From: Gammaproteobacteria bacterium
Lineage (GTDB): Bacteria; Pseudomonadota; Gammaproteobacteria; SZUA-229
Length of the DNA: 64,000 nt
Assembly: GCA_029882355.1 (NCBI GenBank)
Contig: JAOUKV010000001.1
Span: 1 to 64,000, forward strand
Direction: 5' to 3'
In this document: piece after piece, positions 17,209 through 25,800 of the stretch
Layout: each line of letters opens with the position of its first letter
Position numbering within the stretch: position 1 is the first letter of the stretch
Position numbers and translations under genes: made by a program
Notes under the pieces: generated by a model
Database searches by the model: none
Seen by the model: the letters and a program-made list of their open reading frames with translations, nothing else
Told to the model about the DNA's origin: nothing

Positions 17209-18495
17209 CTAATTTTTATTATTCACCAGATACATGGTCAATTCAGGCCAATAAGTAATCACCAAAACCGCCACTATCAAAATGAACATAAACGGTATGG
17301 TTGCATGATACAACTCGGTGACCGGTTTATGAAAACGATAACTGGCAATAAATAAATTCATTCCTACTGGAGGTGTGAAATAACCGATTTGCATATTTGC
17401 TAAGAAGATTATACCCAGATGAATTGGATGAATATCGTAGCCGATCGCTATCGGTAACAACAAGGGAACAATAATCACCAACGCCGAGAACACATCCAGA
17501 ATCATACCCAGCATCAATAGAAAAATATTGAGTAACATCAAGAAGGTAAGTTTGCTATCGATGTGTGAACGTATAAATTCAAACAAACGATTGGGTACTT
17601 CAGTGTCGATCAAGTAGTTAGTCGAGGCCAGAGAAACGCCAAGAATCACCAGTACTCCGCCAACCAGTACCATGGAGTCACGCATGATATCGGGCAACTT
17701 ATTGAATGGCACTTCCCGTAATATAACCACTTCCACAATCAACACGTACATTACCGCCACAGCCGCTGCTTCTGAAATAGCAAAGAAACCCGAATAAATT
17801 CCACCGATCAAAATGAACGGCATGGGGATTTCCCACATAGAGCTGCGTAACGCTTTAAATAATTTAGGCCAGCTAAATACTGCGCGCCTAATTTCGGGCC
17901 GTTGGTGGCTTTTGTAGATGCTATAGGCCGTAAGCATAAGCAACATTAGTAAACCTGGTAATAAACCGGCGAGAAAAAGATCATCAATCGCGACCGGTTC
18001 ACCAATGCCCATTTGTTGAACTATGACACCGTAGAGTATCAGCGCAATGGATGGCGGAAATAATAACCCCAGGCTACCTGATGAGGTAATCAGGCCAAGA
18101 TTAAAACGCTCTTCATATCCGGCCTGCTTCATTGCCGGATACAAAATAGCACCCAGTGCAATGATGGTGGCACCTGAGGCTCCGGTTAATGCCGTGAAAA
18201 AAGCACAGGCAAATAATGAAACGATGGCCAGACCGCCTGGCATCCAGCCCAGCATGGCATCGGTGAGCAATACCAGTCGTTCTGAGGCCTTGCTCTCACC
18301 AAGGACGTAGCCTGCCAGCGTGAACAGGGGTATAGCCAACAAAATTGGTGTATCGACAATACGGTAGATTTCTATCGCGATGACAGAGAGGTCGACATCA
18401 ATGGAAGAAAAACCAACCAGTGCACTGGTTGCAATAATGACAAACAGCGGCACACCCATAACAATTAATGCCAGCAGTAATATTCCACTCAACAT
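17209..18495 (-). CDS. TRAP transporter large permease (DctM family)
   Basis: This 428-residue polytopic membrane protein of the DctM/SiaM family forms the ion-coupled translocation subunit of a TRAP transporter for organic acids or related solutes. It shows many hydrophobic segments and the family's conserved stretches GASGATIIALGAILYPAM and GLLFPPSIALILYG in the first half. Its start codon overlaps the stop of the small permease gene by one base (TGATG), so translation is coupled. The substrate is not predictable from this subunit. Confidence 0.95.
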   Translation of the reverse strand: MLSGILLLALIVMGVPLFVIIATSALVGFSSIDVDLSVIAIEIYRIVDTPILLAIPLFTLAGYVLGESKASERLVLLTDAMLGWMPGGLAIVSLFACAFFTALTGASGATIIALGAILYPAMKQAGYEERFNLGLITSSGSLGLLFPPSIALILYGVIVQQMGIGEPVAIDDLFLAGLLPGLLMLLMLTAYSIYKSHQRPEIRRAVFSWPKLFKALRSSMWEIPMPFILIGGIYSGFFAISEAAAVAVMYVLIVEVVILREVPFNKLPDIMRDSMVLVGGVLVILGVSLASTNYLIDTEVPNRLFEFIRSHIDSKLTFLMLLNIFLLMLGMILDVFSALVIIVPLLLPIAIGYDIHPIHLGIIFLANMQIGYFTPPVGMNLFIASYRFHKPVTELYHATIPFMFILIVAVLVITYWPELTMYLVNNKN

Positions 18496-18980
18496 CAGCG
18501 GGGGCCCTGCTCAGGTGGTGAGATAAATAGCAACAGATAACGAATTGCAATCATAAAAAAACCGATGGGAATAACCAGCTCGGTCACCCATGCAGGCACA
18601 TTGGCAAAAGCTATAGTATTGAACTCATAATCCATTTGCACAAATCTGGCGCCGTGAAAACTAATCAAAGCACAAATAAAAATACAGAATGCATAAACAG
18701 CTCTCTGTAGATATTTAATGTAACCTTTTGGGATATAGCGAGTAAAAAAATCAATTCGAATATGATTATCTGTGCGTGTAGCGACCACAGCACCTGCTAT
18801 AGCCACCCACAAAACTAGTACTCTAAGTAACGGATCAATCCAGACTACTCCTTCACCAAACACATTTCGGAAAAATATTTGTGCAACGGCAAGTATCACC
18901 ATTACAGCTAAAGTGATAATCAGAAACCAGTCTTCTACTTTGTTAACAATATTAAGCAAGCCTGCTACGCGTTTATTCAT
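18495..18980 (-). CDS. TRAP transporter small permease (DctQ family)
   Basis: This 161-residue protein with four membrane segments is the DctQ-type small subunit that holds the large permease and contacts the binding protein. The typical FFRNVFGEGVVWIDPLLR segment is at about 37-54, and the RTDNHIRIDFF motif is at about 70. It follows the binding protein gene by 12 bases and overlaps dctM by one base. Confidence 0.93.
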   Translation of the reverse strand: MNKRVAGLLNIVNKVEDWFLIITLAVMVILAVAQIFFRNVFGEGVVWIDPLLRVLVLWVAIAGAVVATRTDNHIRIDFFTRYIPKGYIKYLQRAVYAFCIFICALISFHGARFVQMDYEFNTIAFANVPAWVTELVIPIGFFMIAIRYLLLFISPPEQGPR

Positions 18981-18992
18981 AACAGGTATTTA

Positions 18993-19997
18993 TTATTTAT
19001 TTTTTTTGGCGGCATTAACGTAGCCCATTAGCTTATTATAAATAGCAGGCGCATAACTATTATCCTGCTTTAATTTATTAATCGCCTTTTCACCAATGAC
19101 ATGCCATGCATCTAGAGATGCCTTAGGTAAAGAAATATATTCTATACCCTGCTGCTTGAGCGCTTGCTGCGCAGCTTGATTATCACGTCGATTAGCTGCA
19201 TCGATACGCTTAAACGCGGATGTCATTACCTCACGAACAATGCTCTGATCTTCTTTTTTTATTTTACTAAATGCTTTTTTATCGATAACCAACATGGCCG
19301 CCACATACGTCAACGGCACGTCAATCACGTACTTCACACGAGTATGCCATTGCAGTGCGATAGCGCCAATAGGTGAAGTAATGACAGTATCAACCAAGCC
19401 TGTCTGCAAACCCGTCAACACATCGGAAAGCGGTAAAGTAACGGGGGAAATATCTGCACTACTAAACACCGCCTCACCTACTTTGTTACCACCAGGTATC
19501 CAGACTTTTTGTTTACGTACATCCTCAACAGTATATAAAGAGCTATCGGACATCATATAGGTAAAACCGCCTTCGCCGAAACCGAAGGATACAAAACCAT
19601 TTTTCTCTAATTCATCCAGTAAAAATTGATCCATTTTTTCACGTACATAACTCACCTGTTCCAGCGAGGAAAAAAGGTAGGGCAAACTATAAATATCAAT
19701 ATCAGGATAAGCACCCGTCAAACTACCTGTGGTAACCGCACCTCCCTGCAACTGTCCAATATGAATTTTTCTCAATACATTTTCATCACTACCCATGACA
19801 CCGCCAGGATAGAACTTAAGTATTACTCTTCCCTGTGTTTTTTCCTTAATCTCTTTTGCGCCAGCGCGCATTTCATTCATCCATAAAGTTCCATCAGGTG
19901 AAATAGTGGCGATCTTGATGGTCTTTGCATAAATCGGAGACATCACCATGATTAATGGCAATAGCAAACATAACTGTATCAGTTTCTTAACTATCAA
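18993..19997 (-). CDS. TRAP transporter substrate-binding protein (DctP family)
   Basis: This 334-residue periplasmic protein has a signal peptide (about 1-24, ending near IYA) and a DctP-type bilobed fold. The recognisable segments are the KIATISPDGTLWMNEM start, FYPGGVMGSDENVLRKI, and the region around VWIPGGNKVGEAVFSSADISPVTLPLSDVLTGLQTGLVDT. The arginine that usually clamps a carboxylate ligand is not obvious: the equivalent region reads KVWIPGGN where many relatives have an arginine (K-x-R). Together with the TatT neighbour this suggests an unusual ligand. It is 38 bases behind the TatT gene. Confidence 0.92.
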   Translation of the reverse strand: MIVKKLIQLCLLLPLIMVMSPIYAKTIKIATISPDGTLWMNEMRAGAKEIKEKTQGRVILKFYPGGVMGSDENVLRKIHIGQLQGGAVTTGSLTGAYPDIDIYSLPYLFSSLEQVSYVREKMDQFLLDELEKNGFVSFGFGEGGFTYMMSDSSLYTVEDVRKQKVWIPGGNKVGEAVFSSADISPVTLPLSDVLTGLQTGLVDTVITSPIGAIALQWHTRVKYVIDVPLTYVAAMLVIDKKAFSKIKKEDQSIVREVMTSAFKRIDAANRRDNQAAQQALKQQGIEYISLPKASLDAWHVIGEKAINKLKQDNSYAPAIYNKLMGYVNAAKKNK

Positions 19998-20035
19998 TTT
20001 AAATAACTCCGAATGTACAAAAGGTTGTTAGATTA

Positions 20036-20899
20036 TTAAAAATAATCGTCGGCATCAGCCAATAACTCTTTGGCTTTAGTTCTAGCGATGATATCTATCA
20101 ATAAGGTTTTTGATTTACGTACGTCAACTGCCAGTAACTCTGTTAACAGGCTATCGTGAAGTTCTCTGTTAAATAACAGGCGAGCATATTTTTCGGCATA
20201 CATTAACAAGGCCATTAAATTCTTACGCTTAGATATTTTCAGCGCACGTTCAAAATGTTTTTTGGCATTTTCAGGCTTACCGCCCATAGCTGGTGGTAAC
20301 AGTGATTCCATAACACCCATATACAAGTGTGCATCACCATTACTAATGCTTTCATCAAGAGCCAGTACTTTTGTGATAATGGCTTTTGCCTTGGGCAATT
20401 CAGCCACTGCATTCCAGTCTGCACTATTTGCCTGAATAAGGCCTAACCAGGCAGAGCCATAGGCAAACAGCGTAGCAGCGTCTTCTTTTTTGAAATTTTT
20501 AATAGCTTGTTCAAAAGCATGATAGGACATTGTTTTTGCAGTACAGGCCTTTGGCATTTTTAGACATACAGCCTGTTCAGCATAATCGAATGATCTTTGG
20601 GCTAAAATCATTTTCCGACCGGTATCTTCGACAAATACTGACGCATATGAACCATATAAGCGTGAACCTGAGATTAATAAATCTACATTTTCCTGGTCAC
20701 CCCTAATCAAACTACTAACCAGTATTAGGTAGGTAGGTATAGCCTGCTTGACCGTTTCAGGCTCATCATGGGCAAGGATGGTGGCGGACAGATCTTCTGC
20801 AAACTCCTTTTTCGCAGACGAGATTAACGATCCGCAGGCCGTCAACGACAGCAGCAGCGTAGCAATAAACGTATATTGAATCAGTCTATAAGAGATCAT
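20036..20899 (-). CDS. TRAP transporter TatT component lipoprotein
   Basis: The product (287 residues from the chosen start) is a lipoprotein. A signal peptide ends in the lipobox LTAC with the lipidated cysteine at 22. The body is helical and repeat-like with the TatT hallmarks HLYMGVMESLLPPAMGGKPENAKKHFERAL and LMYAEKYARLLFNRELHDSLLTELL. TatT forms ring-like trimers with the binding protein in TRAP-associated systems, first characterised in Treponema. The start at 20899 is chosen over an in-frame ATG at 20932 because of an AGG about six bases upstream and a proper lipoprotein signal. It heads the TRAP operon. Confidence 0.88.
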   Translation of the reverse strand: MISYRLIQYTFIATLLLSLTACGSLISSAKKEFAEDLSATILAHDEPETVKQAIPTYLILVSSLIRGDQENVDLLISGSRLYGSYASVFVEDTGRKMILAQRSFDYAEQAVCLKMPKACTAKTMSYHAFEQAIKNFKKEDAATLFAYGSAWLGLIQANSADWNAVAELPKAKAIITKVLALDESISNGDAHLYMGVMESLLPPAMGGKPENAKKHFERALKISKRKNLMALLMYAEKYARLLFNRELHDSLLTELLAVDVRKSKTLLIDIIARTKAKELLADADDYF

Positions 20900-21064
20900 A
20901 TCTACCTGATGTTTTACCATCAAAATTTTCATGCATTACGAGGAGGGTAGATATTAAGGTTTTTAGGTAATATTGACCAGCAGATATCAACAAACTATAT
21001 GATTTCACTCATTAATAACTAGAATATTCTGTCATTATGGATATTTTGAGCATATTTCAGGCAC

Positions 21065-21100
21065 AAAAAAGCCAGTCTTATAACTGAAGACTGGCTTTTT
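21065..21100 (-). terminator. Terminator after the SPOR lipoprotein gene
   Basis: A 9-bp stem GCCAGTCTT/AAGACTGGC (21071-21079 and 21087-21095) is flanked by A6 and T5. It lies 16 bases after the stop of the SPOR gene and is symmetrical enough to act in both directions. Confidence 0.85.
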
Positions 21101-21115
21101 CTGACCAGATAGAAC

Positions 21116-21754
21116 TTATTGGGCTACGATATTTTGTAATTCAGAAACCTGACGAATCCAGGGTGTTGAACCTGTGCTTTGTTCGAGATCTATCAATGCC
21201 TGTTTTGCTGATGCACGATTAGCATACAAACCCACCAAAACATAAATAACATCGCCATTACGTTTTGTTTTAACTATTTGCATGTTATCCAGACCATGAG
21301 AACTGATATAGCGCTTCACATTAGCGAGATTTCTTCCTGCATAAACCTGTACCACATAAGCTGATGGTGAAGCACTCATGATATCTGATCCAACAGCACT
21401 GGGTGCCTCTTCAATTACTGGCGTCGCTTCATTGAGCTCAAGCTGTTCAAAAGCAGATAGTCCTTCAACAGGAGCAGGTTCAGGATCAAAATCAGAAATT
21501 GATTCCAATTCTGGCGACTCCATCATTTCCGGTTCGCTCATCATCTCATCCGTAGTGGGCATTCCGTCAATACTAGTAGCCTCTAAAGAGTCTTCCAAAC
21601 CCACTTCGACAAACTCTTCATTAGACCGTTCTGAACTACGCTTGGATTTCCATGGAGAATCATCTCCACTATAGGTCGATGAACTAGAACAACCAGCAAG
21701 ACCAACCAGCAATATAGAACTAATTATAATGCCTTGAATTTTTCTTATTTCCAC
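21116..21754 (-). CDS. SPOR domain lipoprotein
   Basis: The 212-residue product has a lipoprotein signal with lipobox LAGC (Cys22) and a low-complexity acidic, Ser/Glu/Pro/Met-rich linker (about 25-130). A C-terminal SPOR domain lies at about 130-205 (YVVQVYAGRNLANVKRYI ... VIYVLVGLYANRASAKQAL). SPOR domains bind denuded septal peptidoglycan, so a role at the division site or in cell-wall remodelling is likely. It is monocistronic with a terminator behind it. The partner and exact task are unknown. Confidence 0.88.
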   Translation of the reverse strand: MEIRKIQGIIISSILLVGLAGCSSSSTYSGDDSPWKSKRSSERSNEEFVEVGLEDSLEATSIDGMPTTDEMMSEPEMMESPELESISDFDPEPAPVEGLSAFEQLELNEATPVIEEAPSAVGSDIMSASPSAYVVQVYAGRNLANVKRYISSHGLDNMQIVKTKRNGDVIYVLVGLYANRASAKQALIDLEQSTGSTPWIRQVSELQNIVAQ

Positions 21755-21854
21755 GATATGTCTCCAGTACTTTGTTTCATTTTCATGAATTGTAGCCTAA
21801 ATCCATGAAAATTCTATTTTTATTGTATGTATCCAATATATTTTTTATTTTTTC

Positions 21855-21889
21855 AAAAAAAAAAGGAGCCCATTGGCCCCCTTTTTTTT
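21855..21889 (-). terminator. Terminator after pnp
   Basis: An imperfect G/C stem (GGAGCCC region with GGGCCCCC region, about 21865-21881) sits between long A and T tracts, giving a T-run of more than eight on the minus strand after the pnp stop. One mismatch in the stem is visible. Confidence 0.7.
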
Positions 21890-21905
21890 GACAAAAGCAA
21901 TCTAA

Positions 21906-24002
21906 TTAAGATGCTACTTCATCAACAGCCTTCATACTCAAGCGAATTCGACCCTGACGGTCAATTTCTAGTACTTTAACTTTAACGATGTCACCCTCAG
22001 AAAGTTTATCGCTGACTTTATCAACACGCTCTTCGCAAATCTGTGAAATATGAACCAGACCATCTTTGCCAGGAAGAATCTCAACGAAGGCACCGAAGTC
22101 CATAATTTTCTTAACGGTACCATTATAGATACCATCAACTTCTGCATCTGAAGTAATTTCTTCGATACGTGAACGGGCTTTTTCAGCTGCTGCTAGATCG
22201 CTAGAAGCAATTTTAACGTTGCCTTCATCATCGATATCAATCATTGCGCCAGTTTCTTCGGTCAACAAACGAATCATTGCGCCGCCTTTACCGATGACAT
22301 CACGAATCTTATCTGGATTAATTTTGATGGTCAGGTAGCGAGGAGCAAACTGTGACATTTCTGTATTTGTTGATGAAATAACTTTAGCCATTTCACCCAG
22401 AATGAAGTTACGACCTTCTTTAGCCTGAGTCAGTGCCTGTTCCATAATCTCGTGAGTAATACCGGTGATTTTGATATCCATCTGCAGTGCACAGATACCA
22501 TTAGTCGTACCAGCTACTTTAAAGTCCATGTCACCAAGGTGATCTTCGTCACCAAGAATGTCAGACAGAACAGCAAATTTATCACCTTCTTTAATCAGGC
22601 CCATGGCAATACCAGCAACAGGTGCTTTAATCGGTACGCCTGCATCCATCAAGGACAGACTTGCGCCACAAACCGAAGCCATTGAGCTTGAGCCGTTTGA
22701 TTCTGTAATCTCAGAAACAACGCGGATGGTGTATGGGAATTCTTCTTCTGAAGGCATGACGCCCAGAACACCACGTTTTGCTAAACGACCGTGTCCAATC
22801 TCACGACGTTTTGGTGTACCGACCATACCGGTCTCGCCAACACTGTAGGGAGGAAAGTTATAATGGAACATGAATGGGTCGCGGTAAGAACCACCCAGCG
22901 CATCAATAATTTGTGCATCACGTGCAGTACCCAATGTGGTTACTGCCAACGCCTGGGTTTCACCGCGGGTAAATAAAGCTGAACCATGAGTACGCGGTAG
23001 CACGCCTGTACGAACTGTGATCTGACGTACATCACTGGTATTTCGACCATCGATACGTTTCTCGCCAGAGATAATACGGCCACGAACTATCTTCTTTTCA
23101 AGTTTGCCGAAAGTATCAGAAACATCAGATGAACTCCAACCTTCCGCGCCCTCAGCCAGCGCTTCAACAGCAGCTTTACGTGCGGCTTTAATAGCATCCT
23201 GTCGCTGTAATTTATCAGCGATCTGGTAACCATCGGTGATTGCAGCTGTAGAAGTCTCAGCAACCTTAGCGGCTAAAGTCTCATCAATGCTTGCAGCAGT
23301 CCATTCCCAGTTAGTAACACCAACTTCTGCCTTCAATTCGTTGATTGCTTTAACCACGACCTGCATCTGCTCATGACCAAACATAACAGCACCAAGCATG
23401 ACTTCTTCTGACAACATTTTAGCTTCAGATTCAACCATCAACACAGCTTCGGAGGTACCGGCAACAACCAGATCAAGATCGGACTCTTCAAGCGCTGCTT
23501 TTGACGGGTTCAATAAATACTCACCATCTTTATAACCAACACGTGCCGCGCCCAAAGGACCATCAAACGGCGCACCTGACAATGACATGGCAGCTGAAGC
23601 ACCAATAATTGCAGCTATTTCAGGATCAGCATCATCACACACAGATACAACAGTAGCGACTAGTTGTGTGTCGTTGGTGAAGCCTTTTGGAAATAATGGA
23701 CGAATAGGACGATCGATCAAGCGGCAGGTTAGTGTCTCTGCTTCTGAAGGGCGACCTTCACGTCGGAAGAAACCACCTGGAATTTTACCAGCAGCGTAAG
23801 TACGCTCCTGATAATTAACGGTCATTGGAAAGAAATCCTTTGAAGGATCTGCATCTTTCATAATTACAGCAGTAACAAATACCACTGTGTCAGCAATACG
23901 CACCATGACTGCAGCTGATGCTTGACGAGCTATTTCACCTGTTTCCAGTGTGACTGTATGCTCTCCGTATTTAAATTCTTTTTTAATAGGTGTTGGTATC
24001 AC
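21906..24002 (-). CDS. pnp: Polyribonucleotide nucleotidyltransferase (PNPase)
   Basis: PNPase is the phosphorolytic 3'-to-5' exoribonuclease of the degradosome. The 698-residue product has two RNase PH domains (about 10-210 and 310-545), the intervening helical domain, a KH domain near 555-615 (IGKGGAMIR) and a C-terminal S1 domain (620-690). The start is a GTG (24000-24002) with a weak GGGA upstream. It is the last gene of the rimP-nusA-infB-rbfA-truB-rpsO-pnp operon, 75 bases after rpsO. In E. coli this gap hosts RNase III autocontrol; I cannot confirm the same hairpin here. Confidence 0.98.
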   Translation of the reverse strand: MIPTPIKKEFKYGEHTVTLETGEIARQASAAVMVRIADTVVFVTAVIMKDADPSKDFFPMTVNYQERTYAAGKIPGGFFRREGRPSEAETLTCRLIDRPIRPLFPKGFTNDTQLVATVVSVCDDADPEIAAIIGASAAMSLSGAPFDGPLGAARVGYKDGEYLLNPSKAALEESDLDLVVAGTSEAVLMVESEAKMLSEEVMLGAVMFGHEQMQVVVKAINELKAEVGVTNWEWTAASIDETLAAKVAETSTAAITDGYQIADKLQRQDAIKAARKAAVEALAEGAEGWSSSDVSDTFGKLEKKIVRGRIISGEKRIDGRNTSDVRQITVRTGVLPRTHGSALFTRGETQALAVTTLGTARDAQIIDALGGSYRDPFMFHYNFPPYSVGETGMVGTPKRREIGHGRLAKRGVLGVMPSEEEFPYTIRVVSEITESNGSSSMASVCGASLSLMDAGVPIKAPVAGIAMGLIKEGDKFAVLSDILGDEDHLGDMDFKVAGTTNGICALQMDIKITGITHEIMEQALTQAKEGRNFILGEMAKVISSTNTEMSQFAPRYLTIKINPDKIRDVIGKGGAMIRLLTEETGAMIDIDDEGNVKIASSDLAAAEKARSRIEEITSDAEVDGIYNGTVKKIMDFGAFVEILPGKDGLVHISQICEERVDKVSDKLSEGDIVKVKVLEIDRQGRIRLSMKAVDEVAS

Positions 24003-24077
24003 TTTATTATTTTCCCGATGCTTAGGTTATGGAAAAGCCGTTAAGCTTTGCCGTTACTACCGCAGAACTTACGTCAA

Positions 24078-24347
24078 TTAACGACGTAAACCCAGGCTAG
24101 CAATCAAATCTAAATAGCGTTGTTGATTTTTACCTTTGAGGTAATCCAGCAATTTACGACGCTGATTAACCATTTTTAACAGACCACGACGTGAATGGTG
24201 ATCATGTTTGTGCTCTTTAAAGTGCTCAGTAAGCTGAACAATTCGAGTTGTTAATAGTGCAACCTGAACCTCAGGTGAACCCGTATCGCCTTGTTTTTGT
24301 TGGAATTTTCCAACTACTTCGGCTTTTTCCACTGTTGATAATGACAT
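24078..24347 (-). CDS. rpsO: 30S ribosomal protein S15
   Basis: S15 is a primary 16S rRNA-binding protein of the 30S platform. The 89-residue product has normal length and the conserved [17 protein letters not shown] and [23 protein letters not shown] segments. The 103-base gap to truB contains a perfect small hairpin (CTGTGC-AAAA-GCACAG, 24412-24427) and a TAAAAT-like box, compatible with an own promoter. Confidence 0.98.
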   Translation of the reverse strand: MSLSTVEKAEVVGKFQQKQGDTGSPEVQVALLTTRIVQLTEHFKEHKHDHHSRRGLLKMVNQRRKLLDYLKGKNQQRYLDLIASLGLRR

Positions 24348-24450
24348 ATCTTCTCCAAAAAACTGTATCTTGTAGTCGCTAAAAGGTGGGGGATTTTATC
24401 ACTTATTAAGCCTGTGCAAAAGCACAGTCTCACAATAGATTCCCCGGCTG

Positions 24451-25365
24451 TCAGGCTGGTGCCTGAATCATTCTTCGTGGTGCTACCAGGCCATCATCCT
24501 GAATTTCGCCGACACCAAGAAATTTCTGCTGGTCATAGATCCTTACCCAGCCTTCAGTTGGCGCATTAGGCACTAAAATTGGCTGCCCCTGCGCCACATA
24601 AAAAGCCGCATCTGCACCTAAATGCACATCCGGCCAATTTGCCACACCACTTTCGATGGGCAACAAAATCTGATCCAGCGCTTCTCTGCTCGGATCGAAT
24701 AATTCGTGCAACTGCTCAGCGGTGTACATTTCACCGTCGTACGGGCCGACACTCAAACGTCGTAACTTGACGACGTGTGCACCACAACCCAGTGCCTCAC
24801 CAATATCTTCTGCCAGAGTGCGCACATATGTACCTTTAGAACACTGCACTTCAAGATCAAGAAGGTCACCGTCAAAAGAATGTAAGACAATGTCGTAAAT
24901 AGTAATGGTACGTGGCTTACGTTCGACTTCAACGCCTTCTCTGGCCAACTTATATAAACGCTGCCCATTGTGCTTTAAAGCAGAGTACATCGGCGGTATC
25001 TGATCGATTTCACCGATAAAATTGGGTAGCACAGACTCAACATCAGCCAGCTTGATATTTGAACAGTCGCAAGTTTTTAGCACTTCGCCTTCAGCATCGC
25101 CGGTGCTTGTCGTTGAACCTAACTGACAGGTAAAACGATATCGCTTGTCAGCATCGAGTAGAAAAGCAGAAATCTTGGTTGCTTCACCAAAACAGATCGG
25201 CAGCATCCCGCTCGCTAACGGATCAAGACTACCAGTGTGGCCAGCTTTGGCCGCACCGTATAAATTCTTTACTTGCTGTAGTGCGCTGTTGGAACTAATA
25301 CCTAATGGCTTGTCCAGCAGCAGGACGCCGTCTACAGGACGTCCCTTGCGTTTACGTCTGGACAT
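24451..25365 (-). CDS. truB: tRNA pseudouridine(55) synthase
   Basis: TruB makes pseudouridine 55 in the T-loop of nearly all tRNAs and acts as a tRNA chaperone. The 304-residue product has the catalytic aspartate in the motif HTGSLDPLASGMLP (about D47), the YxxxLAREG-type segment LYKLAREG, and a C-terminal PUA-like domain. It starts six bases after rbfA. Confidence 0.97.
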   Translation of the reverse strand: MSRRKRKGRPVDGVLLLDKPLGISSNSALQQVKNLYGAAKAGHTGSLDPLASGMLPICFGEATKISAFLLDADKRYRFTCQLGSTTSTGDAEGEVLKTCDCSNIKLADVESVLPNFIGEIDQIPPMYSALKHNGQRLYKLAREGVEVERKPRTITIYDIVLHSFDGDLLDLEVQCSKGTYVRTLAEDIGEALGCGAHVVKLRRLSVGPYDGEMYTAEQLHELFDPSREALDQILLPIESGVANWPDVHLGADAAFYVAQGQPILVPNAPTEGWVRIYDQQKFLGVGEIQDDGLVAPRRMIQAPA

Positions 25366-25371
25366 TTTTAT

Positions 25372-25791
25372 CTAGCTCTTCTGGTTTTCATTGTTACTAT
25401 CAGGATCAGCGTCTTTACTTTCTTCATCAACAGATTTTGATTCATCCTGGTTAATCGCTTTACGAATCAAAGTTTCCATGGCAGCACCACGGGTCATACT
25501 TTCATCGTTGATGAATTTCAGCACAGGCACAGTGCGTGAACGCATTCTTGACGCCAACTTACTGCGCAAAAAACCCGTGGCGCGATTCAGCGTTGCCAGC
25601 GTTTCTTCCTGCTTATCTTCTTCCATCACCGAGCAGTAGATAATGGCATTACCAAGGTCGCGACTTAGCTTAACGGCAGAAAAAGAAAGAAAGCCCATAC
25701 GCGGATCTTTTAATTCATCGCGAACGATCTCTGCGAGATCACGACGAATCTGTTCCGCCATACGCTGGCTACGGGAAAATTCTCTTGGCAT
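25372..25791 (-). CDS. rbfA: Ribosome-binding factor A
   Basis: RbfA binds the 30S subunit at the 5' end of 16S rRNA helix 1 and is needed for late maturation and cold adaptation; RsgA, also in this window, releases it. The 139-residue product has the KH-like fold with RMAEQIRRDLAEIVRDELKDPRMG and VPVLKFINDESMTRG segments. A C-terminal acidic tail (about 115-139, rich in Asp, Glu, Ser) extends it slightly. It is nine bases behind infB. Confidence 0.96.
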   Translation of the reverse strand: MPREFSRSQRMAEQIRRDLAEIVRDELKDPRMGFLSFSAVKLSRDLGNAIIYCSVMEEDKQEETLATLNRATGFLRSKLASRMRSRTVPVLKFINDESMTRGAAMETLIRKAINQDESKSVDEESKDADPDSNNENQKS

Positions 25792-25800
25792 TCAGGTTCG

